A DNA stretch of 64,000 bases from Lactonifactor longoviformis DSM 17459 (GCF_900129135.1 NZ_FQVI01000001.1:429085-493084); one strand, 5' to 3'. Positions 54,116 through 64,000 are shown, counted from the stretch's first letter. The notes: generated by a model not told the origin, from the letters alone. Program-made: numbers and translations.

Positions 54116-56995
54116 TTGGGAAAAAAGACACTGCCGGAAGTGGAAGCGCTTGCCGGAAAAATATTAAAAACCTATTTCTGCGACTCTGATCTGGAATTTA
54201 TGATCTCCACCTTTGCGGATGACATCATATGGCTGGGAGGGGGCGAAAAACAGAAGGCAGAAGGCAGGGAAGCGGTAGAAGCCTGCTTTCGCATGGGAAA
54301 AGACGATATGATTGCCTGTGATATGTCGGAAGAGGAATTTCACTCTCTGGATTTGGGGGGCGGCTCCTATCTCTGCGAAGGCGTCAGCCGTCTGCAAAGC
54401 AAACCGGGGTGTGATGCATATCTGGATGTCCGGCAGCGGGTAACCTTCATCTTTCGGGAGAAGGGAGAGGCGTTAGAAACCGTACATATCCACAACTCAG
54501 TCCCCTATGCTGCCATTAAGGACGACGAATTATTTCCTGTTGAGGCCGGCCGGGAGGAATACCAGCGCCTGAAGCTGGCCCTGAACGAAAAAAGTCTGGA
54601 ATACGAACAGCAGGCTCAGTTTCTGGAACATCTGTACAATACTATTCCCTGCGGAATTATTCAGTTTGCCACCAAACCGGATCACGAAGTGATTTCTGCC
54701 AACCCTATGGCCTGGAAGATTTACGGGTACTCCTCGGAAGAGGAATTCCGCCATACGGCAAAAAGCCCTCTCCTGGAGGCGGAAACCCAGGACTATACTC
54801 GTATCGCCTCTATCATAGAGGAGCTGACGCTGAACGGGGAAGCGGGAACCTACCGAAGGAGATGCTATAAGAAAAACGGGGAGGAAGCATGGATCAATGC
54901 GGTAATGAGAAGGATTATTAACAGCGACGGCCTGGAGGTCATACAGGCGGTGATTACAGACATCACAGAGCAGGTGTCGCTGGAAAAAGCCCAGGAGCAG
55001 GAACGTGTCCTAGAAAACCGGTTTCTTAGAGCGGCTATCCACACAGCCTACCCGCAGATTATGAGCCTGAACCTGACCAGGAATACATACAGCCGCTTTT
55101 CCTACTGCCAGGATGGCTATTCCACCCCCAAAGAAGGTCTGTACACGGACATGATAAACAGCAGCCTTCCGAATATATACGCTTCTTATCAGAACGATTT
55201 TGCCGCCACCTTCAGCAGGGAAGCACTGATGAGACGCTTCGCCGCCGGAGAGCAGGAAGTATACATGGAGCTTCAGGAAAAAGATGCAGACGGCATCTAC
55301 CATTGGATATCTGTCCATATGATTAAGGTAGAGAACCCTTTCAATGACGACATTCTTGCCATTGATTTGGTTAAGGTTCTGGATTCCCAGAGGATGGAAA
55401 AGGCCCGTCAGGAACAGCTGCTCCGGGATGCCCTCGCCTCCGCCAAAGCCGCCAGCCATGCCAAATCTGACTTTCTGTCCCGCATGAGCCATGATATCCG
55501 CACACCTATGAATGCCATCATCGGTATGAGTACCATCGGGCAGCTGAAGCTGGAGGATAAAAAAGTCGTTCAGGACTGTTTCAAGAGAATTGACGCCTCC
55601 TCCCAATACCTGCTTTCCCTGATCAATGATATTCTGGATATGTCTAAAATCGAGACCCATAAGATGGAGATCGCCAGCGAACTTTTTAGCTTTAAGGAGT
55701 TTCTGGATGAAGTAAACGGACTCATATACTCCCAGACAGTTGAAAAAGGAATTTCTTATGAAATGCGGCACCGGGAGCCTTTGGAAGCCCATTATATCGG
55801 GGATTCCCTGCGTATGAAACAAATTATGATGAATCTTCTCTCAAACGCATTAAAGTTCACCCCATCCGGAGGCAGAATCACCATAGATATCAAAGAGGAA
55901 AGACGGACCAACGGATTTGCCTATCTGCAGTTTACAGTCAGCGATACGGGAATCGGCATGTCAGCAGAATTCATGGAACGGATGTTCCAGCCATTTGAAC
56001 AGGAATCCCCCGGGAGCGCGCGGAACAATGTGGGCAGCGGGCTGGGCCTCTCCATCGTCTATAATCTGGCCCAGCTTATGGGAGGAGAGGTTATGGCAGA
56101 GAGCAGTAAGGCGGAGGGAAGTAAATTTACGGTTACCATCCCCCTCCGGCTGGTATCCGATGACGCTGAAAAAGAGTGGAACCGGAAGCGTCAGAATCTC
56201 CTGAAAGGGTTTCGGGTGTTAGTGGCAGACGACGACCCTTCCGTGGGAAAACAGACTGCTTTTATTCTGGAAGAGATCGGGGCCAAAACGGTTTGGACCG
56301 CATCCGGCTTTGAGGCAATCGGGGAAGTGAGCAAAAGTCTGGAAGAGCACCGGGCGTTTGACATTGCTATGATCGACTGGAAAATGCCGGGCATGGATGG
56401 TATTGAGACTGCCCGGCGTATCCGCCGCCTGGCAGGCCCCGATACAATGATTATTATGATCACAGCATACAACTGGGTCGAAATCGAAAAAGAAGCCAGA
56501 GAGGCCGGGATTGATTACTTTCTCGCCAAGCCGCTGCTGCGCTCTTCCATCTTTAATACACTGTCAGAATTGGGCAAAAAGGAGGCGGCCCCCAAGGAGG
56601 CTCCTGCATCCCCATTAGAGGGCCGGCGGATTCTTCTGGTGGAGGATAATGAGCTGAACCAGGAAATAGCCAAAACACTGCTGGAGCTTCATGGAGCCGC
56701 CGTGGATGTGGCCTCCAACGGAAAAGAGGCTGTGGAGGTATACCAAAGCCAGCCCCCCGGTACCTACCAGGCAATCCTGATGGATATCCGAATGCCCGTA
56801 ATGGACGGACTTGAGGCCACAAAAGCGATCCGGGCACTGAACCGCAGTGATTCCTCTGCAGTGCCTATCCTGGCCATGACAGCCAATGCCTTTGAAGAAG
56901 ATAAAAAAGAAGCGTATGCAGCCTGTATGTCAGGCTATCTGGTAAAGCCGCTGGACATTACTACACTGCTCAGGGAGCTGGACAGAGTACTGTGA
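54116..56995 (+). CDS. Hybrid sensor kinase: NTF2-like, PAS, HisKA, HATPase, two receivers; 959 aa
   Basis: A cytoplasmic hybrid kinase with no membrane segment. Residues about 1-135 look like a SnoaL/NTF2-like domain (FADDIIWLGGGE, HIHNSVPYA), an unusual sensing module. A PAS domain (about 165-290) and a PAS-like segment (300-430) follow. HisKA has FLSRMSHDIRTPMNA. HATPase has N box LLSNALKFTPSG and NVGSGLGLSIV. Two receivers end the protein, with Asp in IDWKMPGMDG and LMDIRMPVMDG. The start is TTG at 54116 after GAGGAAG. The gene is monocistronic, with a strong terminator behind it. Confidence 0.9.
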   Translation: MGKKTLPEVEALAGKILKTYFCDSDLEFMISTFADDIIWLGGGEKQKAEGREAVEACFRMGKDDMIACDMSEEEFHSLDLGGGSYLCEGVSRLQSKPGCDAYLDVRQRVTFIFREKGEALETVHIHNSVPYAAIKDDELFPVEAGREEYQRLKLALNEKSLEYEQQAQFLEHLYNTIPCGIIQFATKPDHEVISANPMAWKIYGYSSEEEFRHTAKSPLLEAETQDYTRIASIIEELTLNGEAGTYRRRCYKKNGEEAWINAVMRRIINSDGLEVIQAVITDITEQVSLEKAQEQERVLENRFLRAAIHTAYPQIMSLNLTRNTYSRFSYCQDGYSTPKEGLYTDMINSSLPNIYASYQNDFAATFSREALMRRFAAGEQEVYMELQEKDADGIYHWISVHMIKVENPFNDDILAIDLVKVLDSQRMEKARQEQLLRDALASAKAASHAKSDFLSRMSHDIRTPMNAIIGMSTIGQLKLEDKKVVQDCFKRIDASSQYLLSLINDILDMSKIETHKMEIASELFSFKEFLDEVNGLIYSQTVEKGISYEMRHREPLEAHYIGDSLRMKQIMMNLLSNALKFTPSGGRITIDIKEERRTNGFAYLQFTVSDTGIGMSAEFMERMFQPFEQESPGSARNNVGSGLGLSIVYNLAQLMGGEVMAESSKAEGSKFTVTIPLRLVSDDAEKEWNRKRQNLLKGFRVLVADDDPSVGKQTAFILEEIGAKTVWTASGFEAIGEVSKSLEEHRAFDIAMIDWKMPGMDGIETARRIRRLAGPDTMIIMITAYNWVEIEKEAREAGIDYFLAKPLLRSSIFNTLSELGKKEAAPKEAPASPLEGRRILLVEDNELNQEIAKTLLELHGAAVDVASNGKEAVEVYQSQPPGTYQAILMDIRMPVMDGLEATKAIRALNRSDSSAVPILAMTANAFEEDKKEAYAACMSGYLVKPLDITTLLRELDRVL

Positions 56996-57003
56996 TTACT
57001 AAA

Positions 57004-57045
57004 ACACCTCAGGCTGAGGGGGATACCCCCCTCAGCCTGAGGTGT
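57004..57045. terminator. Strong intrinsic terminator
   Basis: Perfect 19-bp stem: ACACCTCAGGCTGAGGGGG at 57004-57022 pairs with 57027-57045 around the loop ATAC, followed by CTCTTTCGTTTT. It ends the hybrid kinase gene and may also serve the convergent permease gene. Confidence 0.93.
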
Positions 57046-57078
57046 CTCTTTCGTTTTACTTCCTTTGGGAACCGGATG

Positions 57079-59529
57079 TTAATCTGCCTTTCTCATTCTC
57101 TCAGACAGGGTCTGCTTCTGCAGCAGCTGTACCCCGTACCGTGTCATGCCCGTCTGCATAGCGCCCAGTACAGCCACAAACAGGAGAACCGGAATCCACG
57201 GGTACTGGTATTTGACACTCATTCCCATCTGATCCAGAGCATCCACCAGCCCATATCCCAGCAGTCCTCCAAACGTCAGCGTGCAGACAATAGTAACTGC
57301 CACATAGATGAGGCTTTCCCGTCCCAGCATCTTTTTCATCTGCTCCCTGGTCATCCCCACAGCCTGCAGGATTCCCAGCTCCCGCTTTCTGGTAAACAGA
57401 TTCGTCAGTATTGTATTCATCAGATTAATCACTCCGAACACTACCAGGAATCCTGCCAGGACAAAGAGAATAATCTTTGCCGGCAAAAACATCTGATCCA
57501 GATATGCCATATTTTCTGTCTTGGAGTTGAGAAACAGGTTCTCTTCGCTGCCGTACAGCTTTTCCAGTGTCTCCCCCACTTCCCCGCTCTTCTTCGGGTC
57601 TGTCTCAATCTCAAACCCGTAGGTGGTATCCATGCCGGCCCAGTCATCAAGGGTCTCCGACGGCATAAGCAGCGTGCTTCCCATAATGGTAATAGGCAGC
57701 TTTTTATTCTCCTTTCTGTGATCCATCATCCAGGATATATAATGAAAGGTGCCCACTACGGGAAAGTCCTTTTCTATTCTTTCTCCTCTGCCGTTGTATG
57801 TGGCAACATGAATCACATCCCCTCTTTTTACCGGAAATTCTTTAAAGTTGCTGTTGCTTTCTGTCTCAACAATCAGGCCCGGCTGGCTGATAAGCTCCTC
57901 ATAGGTCTGGGGGCCGTCATATCCCATCTGCTTCACCCATTCAAATTCGTCCTTGCTGAATCCATTGATCCCCAGATTCGTCTCTTTCTGAAAGAGATCG
58001 GTACTCACGTTCAGATATCTCCAGGGACGGGTTGCAGTTACGCCGTCGATTCCCTCCACTTCTTTTCTCGTCTCATTGCCGATGATGCCGCTGCTCTGCA
58101 GTGCCGCATACTGCTTCATTCTTCCTTCTTCACTGAGATCCTGACTGCCAAACCCGGATTCGGCGGACAGCTGAAGCTGGTAATCCCCGTTGGGAAAAGA
58201 GGATTCCACAGAAGCGCCCGGATTGTAGGAAATTACAAAGCTGCTGATAGCGCCCAGCAAAACTCCGGCAAGCACCAGAGAACACATGGTAAGAAAGGAT
58301 TTCTTTTTGCTTCTCTTCAGATTGAGGACCGCCAGATTTCCCGGGGTCAGATAAGAATACCTTTTTTTAGAGACCCCCTGCATCTGGGAATAGCCGGTAT
58401 AACTGATGGCCTCAACCGGTGCTGTTTTAGCCGCAATCTTTCCCGGCTTGCTCACAGATATACGCACAGCTGCAAACCCTAACACAGCACACACAGCCAT
58501 CCCTCCAAGAGTCGTCTTCCAGTCCCAGCCGCCGGGAATCAGCAGATATCCCATCAAAGCTCCAATGACAAGACCCAGAGGTATCCCCTTTGCCGCAAGT
58601 GAAGTCCCTTCCCGGGACACCAGGCTCCTGACCTGTTTTCTGGTCATGCCAAGGGTTCTCATTTGTCCGTACTCTCTCACCTTTCCTGCCACAGCGATAT
58701 AGAAAATATTGTGGATTACCAGCCCGGCTGCCGCTAAAATAAGGATTGCCACAAGGGCCAAAGCCGCCACACTGGTTGCTGTAAGTCTGGATATGCTTGC
58801 CTGATTAAAGAATGCCTCGCTTACTTTACTCTGTTCCTGGGTCAGCCCGATCTTTTCTCCCAGCGCTGCCGCAGTCTCCTCTGCCTGAGGAAATGTCATA
58901 TTTACTGCATGGTTCAGATTCACTGTGGCATCCAAAAGACATTCTTCATCCCCGGTAAGAGCCAATGCACAGGGCAGCGAGACATAGATTCTGTGATTGT
59001 TGCTGGTCTTGGATGGCGTATCCACAATGCCCGTAACCTTATATTCTCTTACTGTCTTATCTCCCAGATCCAGGGACACCGTATCCCCGGGCTGGATCTT
59101 AAGGCCTAACTGCTTCAGATAATCCCGGGGTACCATAATCTCCCCGTCCTTTTGGGGCAGCTCACCAGTATAAGAAATCTCATTTTTTTCCATCATGATC
59201 TCATCCTGATAGATAACACCTAAACGGTTGCTGCCCACTTTACTGCTTCCCACGCTCTTGGATAAGCCCAGCCATTTTATCTCAGAAAATCCTTTTAACT
59301 GTTCCGCCTGTTCCGGAGTGATATCCAGATAGGATACCTGGGGGGTATCTTCCTGGGTCCGCAGCTGCTGCTTAGAGTTTCCAAAGAGATATAATACAAA
59401 GGTGAGCACCAGAGCCACTCCCATAGCTATGGTCAGACAGGTGAATATATTTCTGGTTCTGCTGCCTGCAAGGCTTTTCTTTGCAATCTGCTTAATCACA
59501 GCACCATTGTTGTTCTGATCCATCTTCAT
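57079..59529 (-). CDS. FtsX-type ABC transporter permease, 816 aa
   Basis: A MacB/BceB-like permease with an N-terminal helix ([19 protein letters not shown]), a large outside domain and two FtsX blocks, each with the [11 protein letters not shown] or [11 protein letters not shown] coupling helix. The start is the ATG that overlaps the ATPase stop (TAATG). Such permeases work in antimicrobial peptide resistance or lipoprotein and peptide release. The operon also contains a two-component system, as in Bce-like modules, though the kinase here is not of the short BceS type. Confidence 0.87.
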   Translation of the reverse strand: MKMDQNNNGAVIKQIAKKSLAGSRTRNIFTCLTIAMGVALVLTFVLYLFGNSKQQLRTQEDTPQVSYLDITPEQAEQLKGFSEIKWLGLSKSVGSSKVGSNRLGVIYQDEIMMEKNEISYTGELPQKDGEIMVPRDYLKQLGLKIQPGDTVSLDLGDKTVREYKVTGIVDTPSKTSNNHRIYVSLPCALALTGDEECLLDATVNLNHAVNMTFPQAEETAAALGEKIGLTQEQSKVSEAFFNQASISRLTATSVAALALVAILILAAAGLVIHNIFYIAVAGKVREYGQMRTLGMTRKQVRSLVSREGTSLAAKGIPLGLVIGALMGYLLIPGGWDWKTTLGGMAVCAVLGFAAVRISVSKPGKIAAKTAPVEAISYTGYSQMQGVSKKRYSYLTPGNLAVLNLKRSKKKSFLTMCSLVLAGVLLGAISSFVISYNPGASVESSFPNGDYQLQLSAESGFGSQDLSEEGRMKQYAALQSSGIIGNETRKEVEGIDGVTATRPWRYLNVSTDLFQKETNLGINGFSKDEFEWVKQMGYDGPQTYEELISQPGLIVETESNSNFKEFPVKRGDVIHVATYNGRGERIEKDFPVVGTFHYISWMMDHRKENKKLPITIMGSTLLMPSETLDDWAGMDTTYGFEIETDPKKSGEVGETLEKLYGSEENLFLNSKTENMAYLDQMFLPAKIILFVLAGFLVVFGVINLMNTILTNLFTRKRELGILQAVGMTREQMKKMLGRESLIYVAVTIVCTLTFGGLLGYGLVDALDQMGMSVKYQYPWIPVLLFVAVLGAMQTGMTRYGVQLLQKQTLSERMRKAD

Positions 59530-60206
59530 TACTGCCACCTGCTTTCCGCGATTTTTCCATCCTCGATGCGGATAATGGTATCTGCAAGCTGCGCAATCTC
59601 CTCGTTATGGGTAATCATTACAATAGTCTGCCCAAACCGCTCCCCGGTGGTTTTCAGAAGCCCCAGAACATCCTGGCTGGTGCGGGTATCCAGATTTCCT
59701 GTAGGCTCATCGGCCAGAAGGATGGCCGGTTTGGCTGCCAGCGCCCTGGCGATGGCCACTCGCTGCTGCTCTCCTCCCGACAACTGATTGGGCATGTTTT
59801 TCAGTTTTTTCCCAATGCCCATAATCTCTACTACCTCCATCACAAACTCCCTGTCAACCTTGCTTCCGTCCAGCTGGATGGGGAGCACAATGTTTTCATA
59901 GGCATTCAGGATGGGAACGAGATTATAGGCCTGAAATACAAACCCTATCTGACGGCGGCGGAAAATTGTAAGCTCATCGTCACTCATTTTAGAGATTTCT
60001 CTCCCTGCCACCTCTACGCTGCCGCTGGTAGGGATATCCAGTCCCCCCATCATATGGAGGAGGGTGGACTTGCCGCTCCCGGAGGTTCCCACTATTGCAG
60101 TAAAGCTTCCTTTTTCTACTTCCAGATTCACGCCGTCCAGGGCTCTCACCTGGGATTCTCCGGAACCATAATATTTTTTTAAGTTTTCAACCTTTAATAT
60201 GCTCAT
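59529..60206 (-). CDS. ABC transporter ATPase, MacB/LolD-type, 225 aa
   Basis: A complete nucleotide-binding subunit: Walker [11 protein letters not shown]-loop FVFQAYNLV, signature [10 protein letters not shown], Walker [13 protein letters not shown] and H-loop MITHNEE. It is coupled to the FtsX-type permease and lies 103 bp downstream of the histidine kinase. Confidence 0.95.
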   Translation of the reverse strand: MSILKVENLKKYYGSGESQVRALDGVNLEVEKGSFTAIVGTSGSGKSTLLHMMGGLDIPTSGSVEVAGREISKMSDDELTIFRRRQIGFVFQAYNLVPILNAYENIVLPIQLDGSKVDREFVMEVVEIMGIGKKLKNMPNQLSGGEQQRVAIARALAAKPAILLADEPTGNLDTRTSQDVLGLLKTTGERFGQTIVMITHNEEIAQLADTIIRIEDGKIAESRWQ

Positions 60207-60309
60207 GATACCTTCCTCATTTCCTTCGTTTTTCTATACTCTTATCCTATCACGTAATTGTTGCAAAACCCTCTCACGGAAAAAGAAAATGGTATCAATT
60301 CTGAAACAT

Positions 60310-61344
60310 TCATCGCTGATCATTGGGAAGAAACAGGGAGAATTCTGCCCCCTCCCCCGGTTTTGAGCGCACGCTCACATATCCTCCCTGGAGAGATATA
60401 ATCTTTCGGGTAAGATAAAGGCCCACCCCTATTCCCTTTACCTCATGTACCTTATTCTCCCGGTAAAACCGTTTAAAGATATCGTTTCGGTGCTCCGGAT
60501 CTATGCCGATGCCCGTATCCCGGATGCTGATTTTGGTGTAGATCTGCCACTGACGCACTAAGAGAGTTATGGTCCCTCCCTCCGGCGTATATTTCACAGC
60601 ATTATCCAGCACATTAAAAACTGCCTCCTCGGTCCACTTGGGATCGTACCACAGGCGGATTCCTTCCCTGCACTCTGCTTTGATCGTAAGATTTTTTTCC
60701 TGTGCCGACAGGGTTACCGCCGCCACAGCCCTGGCCAGTGTATGGTATAAATCACCCTCTGACTTTTTCAAAACAATCAGACTGCTCTCCAGTCGGGACA
60801 TCTTAATCAGGGCCTGCACCAGGAATTCCAGCTTTCTTACCTGCTGGTGCAGAATCTCCAGGAACTTCACTTGCTCCTCTCTGGGCAGCTCACAGTCCCG
60901 AATGGTATCGCTGTACATGAGGATATTGGCAATAGGGGTTTTCAGCTGGTGGGAAATATCGGAGATGATCTGCTGCACTTCTGCCTTTTTCCCATTGCTC
61001 TCCTCCACGGTATGGCGGGTAATCTCAGCCAGGGCCTCCAGCTTTGCGGCTAATTTGGAAGAAATCCTTTCTTCCTCCCTGTTGATCTGGGGTTCTTTTC
61101 CTGCAATCAAATCATCCACACAGCTGCTAATACGATCCGTCAGTTCCAGATAGATTCTCCTGTGCATCCAATATCCCAGGCCCGCCATCACCGCCATGGC
61201 CAGGGCAAAGCCCACACAGCTTACCTGAATCCTCCCTACGCTCCAGGTTTTGGACCTCCAAAAAACAGAACACAGAAAAGCCGCAATAATCAAAATTAGT
61301 GCACCCCAGTAACAGACCGGCGCTCTTGTATGTTTCTTACTCAT
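60310..61344 (-). CDS. Sensor histidine kinase, 344 aa
   Basis: Two close membrane helices at the N-terminus with almost no outside loop, which points to an intramembrane-sensing kinase. HisKA has SDISHQLKTPIAN. HATPase has N box NVLDNAVKYTPEG, G1 DTGIGI and G2 GIGVGLYLT. It overlaps its response regulator by 8 bp. Intramembrane sensing beside an FtsX-type transporter suggests that flux through the transporter is the signal (as known for Bce modules). Confidence 0.92.
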   Translation of the reverse strand: MSKKHTRAPVCYWGALILIIAAFLCSVFWRSKTWSVGRIQVSCVGFALAMAVMAGLGYWMHRRIYLELTDRISSCVDDLIAGKEPQINREEERISSKLAAKLEALAEITRHTVEESNGKKAEVQQIISDISHQLKTPIANILMYSDTIRDCELPREEQVKFLEILHQQVRKLEFLVQALIKMSRLESSLIVLKKSEGDLYHTLARAVAAVTLSAQEKNLTIKAECREGIRLWYDPKWTEEAVFNVLDNAVKYTPEGGTITLLVRQWQIYTKISIRDTGIGIDPEHRNDIFKRFYRENKVHEVKGIGVGLYLTRKIISLQGGYVSVRSKPGEGAEFSLFLPNDQR

Positions 61345-62020
61345 CTTCCCCCTCCATCCACTGGTATCCCATACCGTAAATAGTTTTTATGTATGAATTC
61401 TCCTCATCTGATATCTTGGATCTGAGACGGCTGATATTGATGGTCAGAGTGTGCTCATCCACAAAATTCCCCTCACTGTCCCACAGCTTATCCAGCAGCA
61501 TTTCCCGGGTAAGCACCTGTCCCGGATTCCTGCAGAAAGCCTGCAGAAGCCTGAACTCTGTGGGGGTGAGTGTGAGGGGCTTCCCCCCCTTTCTTACGGT
61601 CATAGAGGCAAAATCTACCTGAAGATTTTTGCAGCAGTAAACCGTGTTTTTCTCTTCCTTCCTGCATCTGCGCAGGATTGCCTCCATCCTCTGCATCAAT
61701 ATCTTAATATTAAAAGGTTTCGTAATATAGTCATCTGCACCTGCCTCAAATCCCCGGATCATATCCTCATCCATATCCTGAGCCGTCAGGAAGATAATAG
61801 GGGTATTCATTTTTTCTCTTATTTTACGGGCAAAAGAAATCCCATCCCCGTCAGGAAGATTTACATCCAGCAGAATCAGTGCAATGGTATCTTTCTTAAT
61901 TACTGCTTCTGCTGTCTTTAGATCGTATGCCGGCACGGGCTGCCTTCCCCCTTTCTCCAGGTGAAAGCACACACCTGCATTTAACATTTCATCATCTTCT
62001 ATAATTAGTATTTTATCCAT
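61337..62020 (-). CDS. OmpR-family response regulator, 227 aa
   Basis: Receiver start ILIIEDDEML, phosphorylated Asp in LILLDVNLPDGDG, Lys in YITKPFN, and a winged-helix end with FVDEHTLTINISRLRSKI. The first gene of a four-gene operon (regulator, kinase, ATPase, permease). Confidence 0.94.
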   Translation of the reverse strand: MDKILIIEDDEMLNAGVCFHLEKGGRQPVPAYDLKTAEAVIKKDTIALILLDVNLPDGDGISFARKIREKMNTPIIFLTAQDMDEDMIRGFEAGADDYITKPFNIKILMQRMEAILRRCRKEEKNTVYCCKNLQVDFASMTVRKGGKPLTLTPTEFRLLQAFCRNPGQVLTREMLLDKLWDSEGNFVDEHTLTINISRLRSKISDEENSYIKTIYGMGYQWMEGEDE

Positions 62021-62150
62021 ACAGCACCTCTCGCCTTCTGCTTACTTATACAGCCTGCACAGTGCGGCAGGCACACATAGTATATCATATTTTGAATCCC
62101 ATTCCTATATTGCGGATTTCGGTTATTGGATGCTCCTGCCCTGCAATAGC

Positions 62151-62190
62151 GCAGCCGCGCTGTATCTCCTTCGAGTTACAGCGCGGCTGC
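62151..62190. terminator. GC-rich hairpin between the regulator operon and CNNM gene
   Basis: Perfect 14-bp inverted repeat, GCAGCCGCGCTGTA at 62151-62164 with 62177-62190, loop of 12 bases. It lies 44 bp after the CNNM/CorC stop on the minus strand. No T-run follows on the minus strand, so it may be a weak terminator or a boundary element. Confidence 0.6.
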
Positions 62191-62233
62191 CGGGTATTTG
62201 CTGTTGCATCACATTTTTACACTTCTGTCACTG

Positions 62234-63553
62234 TCAAAAATCCGGATGCTCTACCTTCAGCACCACAGAGCGAATCCGTTTCCCTTCCATCTTTTCTATG
62301 ATAAACTTTACAGACTCTAAAGCTACACTCTCATTCTTTCCGTCCGGAATATACCCAAGAGTCTCAATGAGAAACCCAGACAGAGTGTCATAATTCTCTG
62401 TTTTCAGGTCCAGGTGCAGCTGCTCATTGATCTCCTCAACCAGAACACTTCCGTCCAGACGATAGGTATCTTCCTCTATTTTTTCGATATCCGGAGTTAC
62501 CATATCATACTCATCATTGATATCTCCCACGATTTCTTCCACAAGATCCTCAATGGTAACAATACCGGAAAAACCCCCGTATTCATCGATCAGGACTGCC
62601 ATATGATCCCTGTTCCTCTGCATTTCCCGGAACAGTTCATCTGTGTTTTTGCTGTCCGGAACAAAGAACGCGGGGTGAATCAGCGCTCTGATATCCAGAT
62701 CCGACCAAGCTGTTTTGTGCATCTCTATCATGAAATCTTTCATATGTAGGATTCCTACAATATTGTCGATACTTTCTTCATAGACAGGGATTCTGGAATG
62801 GCGGCTCTCCAGTACCTCGTCAATATACGCCTCAAATGGCTCGCTCAGATCGATAGCAAATACGTCCCTTCTGGGAATCATAACATCCCTGGCCAGCTTA
62901 TCGTCAAAAGAAAAGACAGAATTAATCATATCCCTCTCTTCTTTGTTGAAAACCCCTGCCTCGCTTCCCATTTCCAGCATGGCTTTGATTTCCTCCTCCG
63001 TTACTGCCTCCTCCAGATGATCGGTCTTCATCCCCGCCAGACGGAGCACGCCGTTGGTGGACAGCGACAATAATTTAATAAAGGGGGACAGGATCCTGGA
63101 AATAAGATAAATCGGCTTTACCGTCATCATACTGAACTCTTCCGCTTTCTGTAAAGCAATCCGTTTGGGAACCAGTTCTCCGAAGACAAGATTAAAATAA
63201 GACAGCAGTATAGTAAATGCCACAACTGCAATAGTTCCGCTGTAGGGAATCCCAAACTGTTTCAGCCACTCCCCAAGCAGCTGGGAGATACCTGTAGCTG
63301 CAGAAGCACTGGAAAGAAAGCCTGCAAAGGTAATCGCCACCTGTATGGTGGACAGGAATTTGGTGGAATCCTCGAAAAGGGTCTGCACCAGCATTGCCTT
63401 TTTGCTGCCCTCCTCAGCTAATACCTTAATCTTATTCTTGTTTACAGAGACCACTGCCATCTCCGCTCCTGCAAAAAAAGCATTCACCAGTGTCAGAAAT
63501 ACAAGAAACAGCAGCTGAAACATAATAGAGTTCCCGTCAGGGTCTGCGTCCAT
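62234..63553 (-). CDS. CNNM/CorC-type membrane protein with CBS domains, 439 aa
   Basis: A DUF21 membrane domain (about residues 8-195, NAFFAGAEMAVVSVNK) is followed by two CBS motifs (MIPRRDVFAID and IDEYGGFSGIVTIEDLVEEI) and a CorC/HlyC domain at the end. Relatives act in magnesium or cobalt export. The ATG lies 8 bases after AGGAGGAG, but the whole Shine-Dalgarno is inside a hairpin (63559-63593), so translation may be regulated. Confidence 0.9.
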   Translation of the reverse strand: MDADPDGNSIMFQLLFLVFLTLVNAFFAGAEMAVVSVNKNKIKVLAEEGSKKAMLVQTLFEDSTKFLSTIQVAITFAGFLSSASAATGISQLLGEWLKQFGIPYSGTIAVVAFTILLSYFNLVFGELVPKRIALQKAEEFSMMTVKPIYLISRILSPFIKLLSLSTNGVLRLAGMKTDHLEEAVTEEEIKAMLEMGSEAGVFNKEERDMINSVFSFDDKLARDVMIPRRDVFAIDLSEPFEAYIDEVLESRHSRIPVYEESIDNIVGILHMKDFMIEMHKTAWSDLDIRALIHPAFFVPDSKNTDELFREMQRNRDHMAVLIDEYGGFSGIVTIEDLVEEIVGDINDEYDMVTPDIEKIEEDTYRLDGSVLVEEINEQLHLDLKTENYDTLSGFLIETLGYIPDGKNESVALESVKFIIEKMEGKRIRSVVLKVEHPDF

Positions 63554-63558
63554 AAAAA

Positions 63559-63593
63559 ATACTCCTCCTAAAAATAATTTTTAGAAGGAGTAT
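63559..63593 (-). promoter_or_regulatory. Hairpin that buries the Shine-Dalgarno of the CNNM/CorC gene
   Basis: In the minus-strand transcript AUACUCCUUCUAAAAAU (63593-63577) pairs with AUUUUUAGGAGGAGUAU (63575-63559) with a single U-G pair. AGGAGGAG lies wholly in the stem. The stem is followed by UUUUUU and then AUG. It could act as an RNA thermometer, a translational switch or a terminator-like attenuator. Confidence 0.7.
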
Positions 63594-63667
63594 ACCATAA
63601 ATTTCAGGGGACGTGGAGACATTTATTAAAGATTAACGAAAAATTTATATTTCCGGAACCCCTTGTT

Positions 63668-64000
63668 CTATTTCACCAGTTTCTGTATCTTTTTGCTTTT
63701 TTCTGTTCCTGCCCTGACCAGCAGCTCAAACAAAACAGATTCACAAGTGGTTAAAACTGCCCCTTCCGCCTCAGCCCGCCTGAGAGCTGCAGCCTTGTCC
63801 TCCAGCTTTCTGGAGGATATACAGTCTGTCACAAGAACGGGAACATACCCATTGTCCGTAAGGTCCAAAAGCGTCTGAAGAACACAGATATGTGCCTCAA
63901 TACCGCAGAGTATAACATATTTTTTTCCCTGAATATAGGGAAGAACCGCTTCATACGCACTGAAGCTTATCTTCTCCGTATACTGTTCTGTACCCGCTGC
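63668..64000 (-). CDS. Isochorismatase-family hydrolase, C-terminal part (start beyond window)
   Basis: The frame is open from the window edge to a stop at 63668. The catalytic cysteine segment GIEAHICVLQT and the following LVTDCISSR are typical of the nicotinamidase/isochorismatase family. The first catalytic Asp and Lys lie outside the window. Substrate unknown. Confidence 0.85.
   Translation of the reverse strand, partial: AAGTEQYTEKISFSAYEAVLPYIQGKKYVILCGIEAHICVLQTLLDLTDNGYVPVLVTDCISSRKLEDKAAALRRAEAEGAVLTTCESVLFELLVRAGTEKSKKIQKLVK

Noticed and set aside
1-64000. CRISPR array, tRNA or rRNA genes
   Set aside because: No regularly spaced direct repeats, no cas-like genes and no cloverleaf or rRNA sequence could be recognised by reading.

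Overview
The window looks like chromosome of a strictly anaerobic gut Firmicute, most likely a Lachnospiraceae/Clostridia member. The evidence is ferredoxin-linked 2-oxoacid metabolism with an ADP-forming acyl-CoA synthetase, a selenium-dependent molybdenum-hydroxylase (purine) cluster, strong AGGAGG ribosome binding sites, and Firmicute-type mobile-element debris. Genus and species cannot be fixed from the sequence alone.

1-19.2 kb. The left edge holds most of a giant minus-strand protein: a type IV prepilin leader followed by about 27 glycine-rich GLUG-like repeats. Next is a nine-gene minus-strand operon (14.5 to 4.5 kb): ferredoxin, 2-oxoacid:ferredoxin oxidoreductase alpha, beta and gamma, ADP-forming acyl-CoA synthetase, MFS carrier, Glu/Leu/Phe/Val dehydrogenase, YfcC-type carrier and M20 amidohydrolase. 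Together these could take an amide-linked amino acid through deamination and oxidative decarboxylation to an organic acid plus ATP. It is divergent from a MerR regulator - HSL esterase - acyltransferase operon, and the shared spacer holds a textbook MerR promoter with a 19-bp spacer. A strong bidirectional terminator follows, then a second prepilin-like gene and mocA.

19.2-35.4 kb. This is a mosaic of mobile-element remains around a compact cargo. The cargo is an AraC regulator divergent from a translationally coupled operon: AlkA glycosylase, PLP decarboxylase, ABM monooxygenase, a ruined MalY-type aminotransferase, Ogt and a methyltransferase. After it come an IS21 copy split by a block of tyrosine-recombinase remains, an AbrB/PIN toxin-antitoxin pair with a clear promoter, the deletion-riddled skeleton of a mobilizable element (TnpW, DnaC-like, relaxase start, DUF3847, sigma factors), truncated ECF and ABC transporters, a nonsense-mutated integrase, a WYL-regulator scrap and a 310-bp palindromic element.

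35.4-49.1 kb. A DUF3089 lipoprotein precedes the selenium/purine locus. Minus strand: DUF3343, Se-dependent xanthine dehydrogenase, hydA, yedF, yqeB, yqeC. Plus strand: a DauR/YheO-type regulator, ygeX, ygeY, ygeW, carbamate kinase. Both directions have recognisable promoters in the 208-bp divergent spacer. Together with mocA at 18.6 kb, the set matches the anaerobic purine/urate catabolic gene set of gut bacteria, without ssnA or ygfK in view.

49.1-64 kb. Envelope and signalling genes: a two-component system with a VanY lipoprotein and a PBP5-like carboxypeptidase, a 959-aa hybrid kinase with an NTF2-like N-terminus, a second two-component system with a FtsX-type ABC transporter, a CNNM/CorC membrane protein whose Shine-Dalgarno is buried in a hairpin, and the end of an isochorismatase-family hydrolase.
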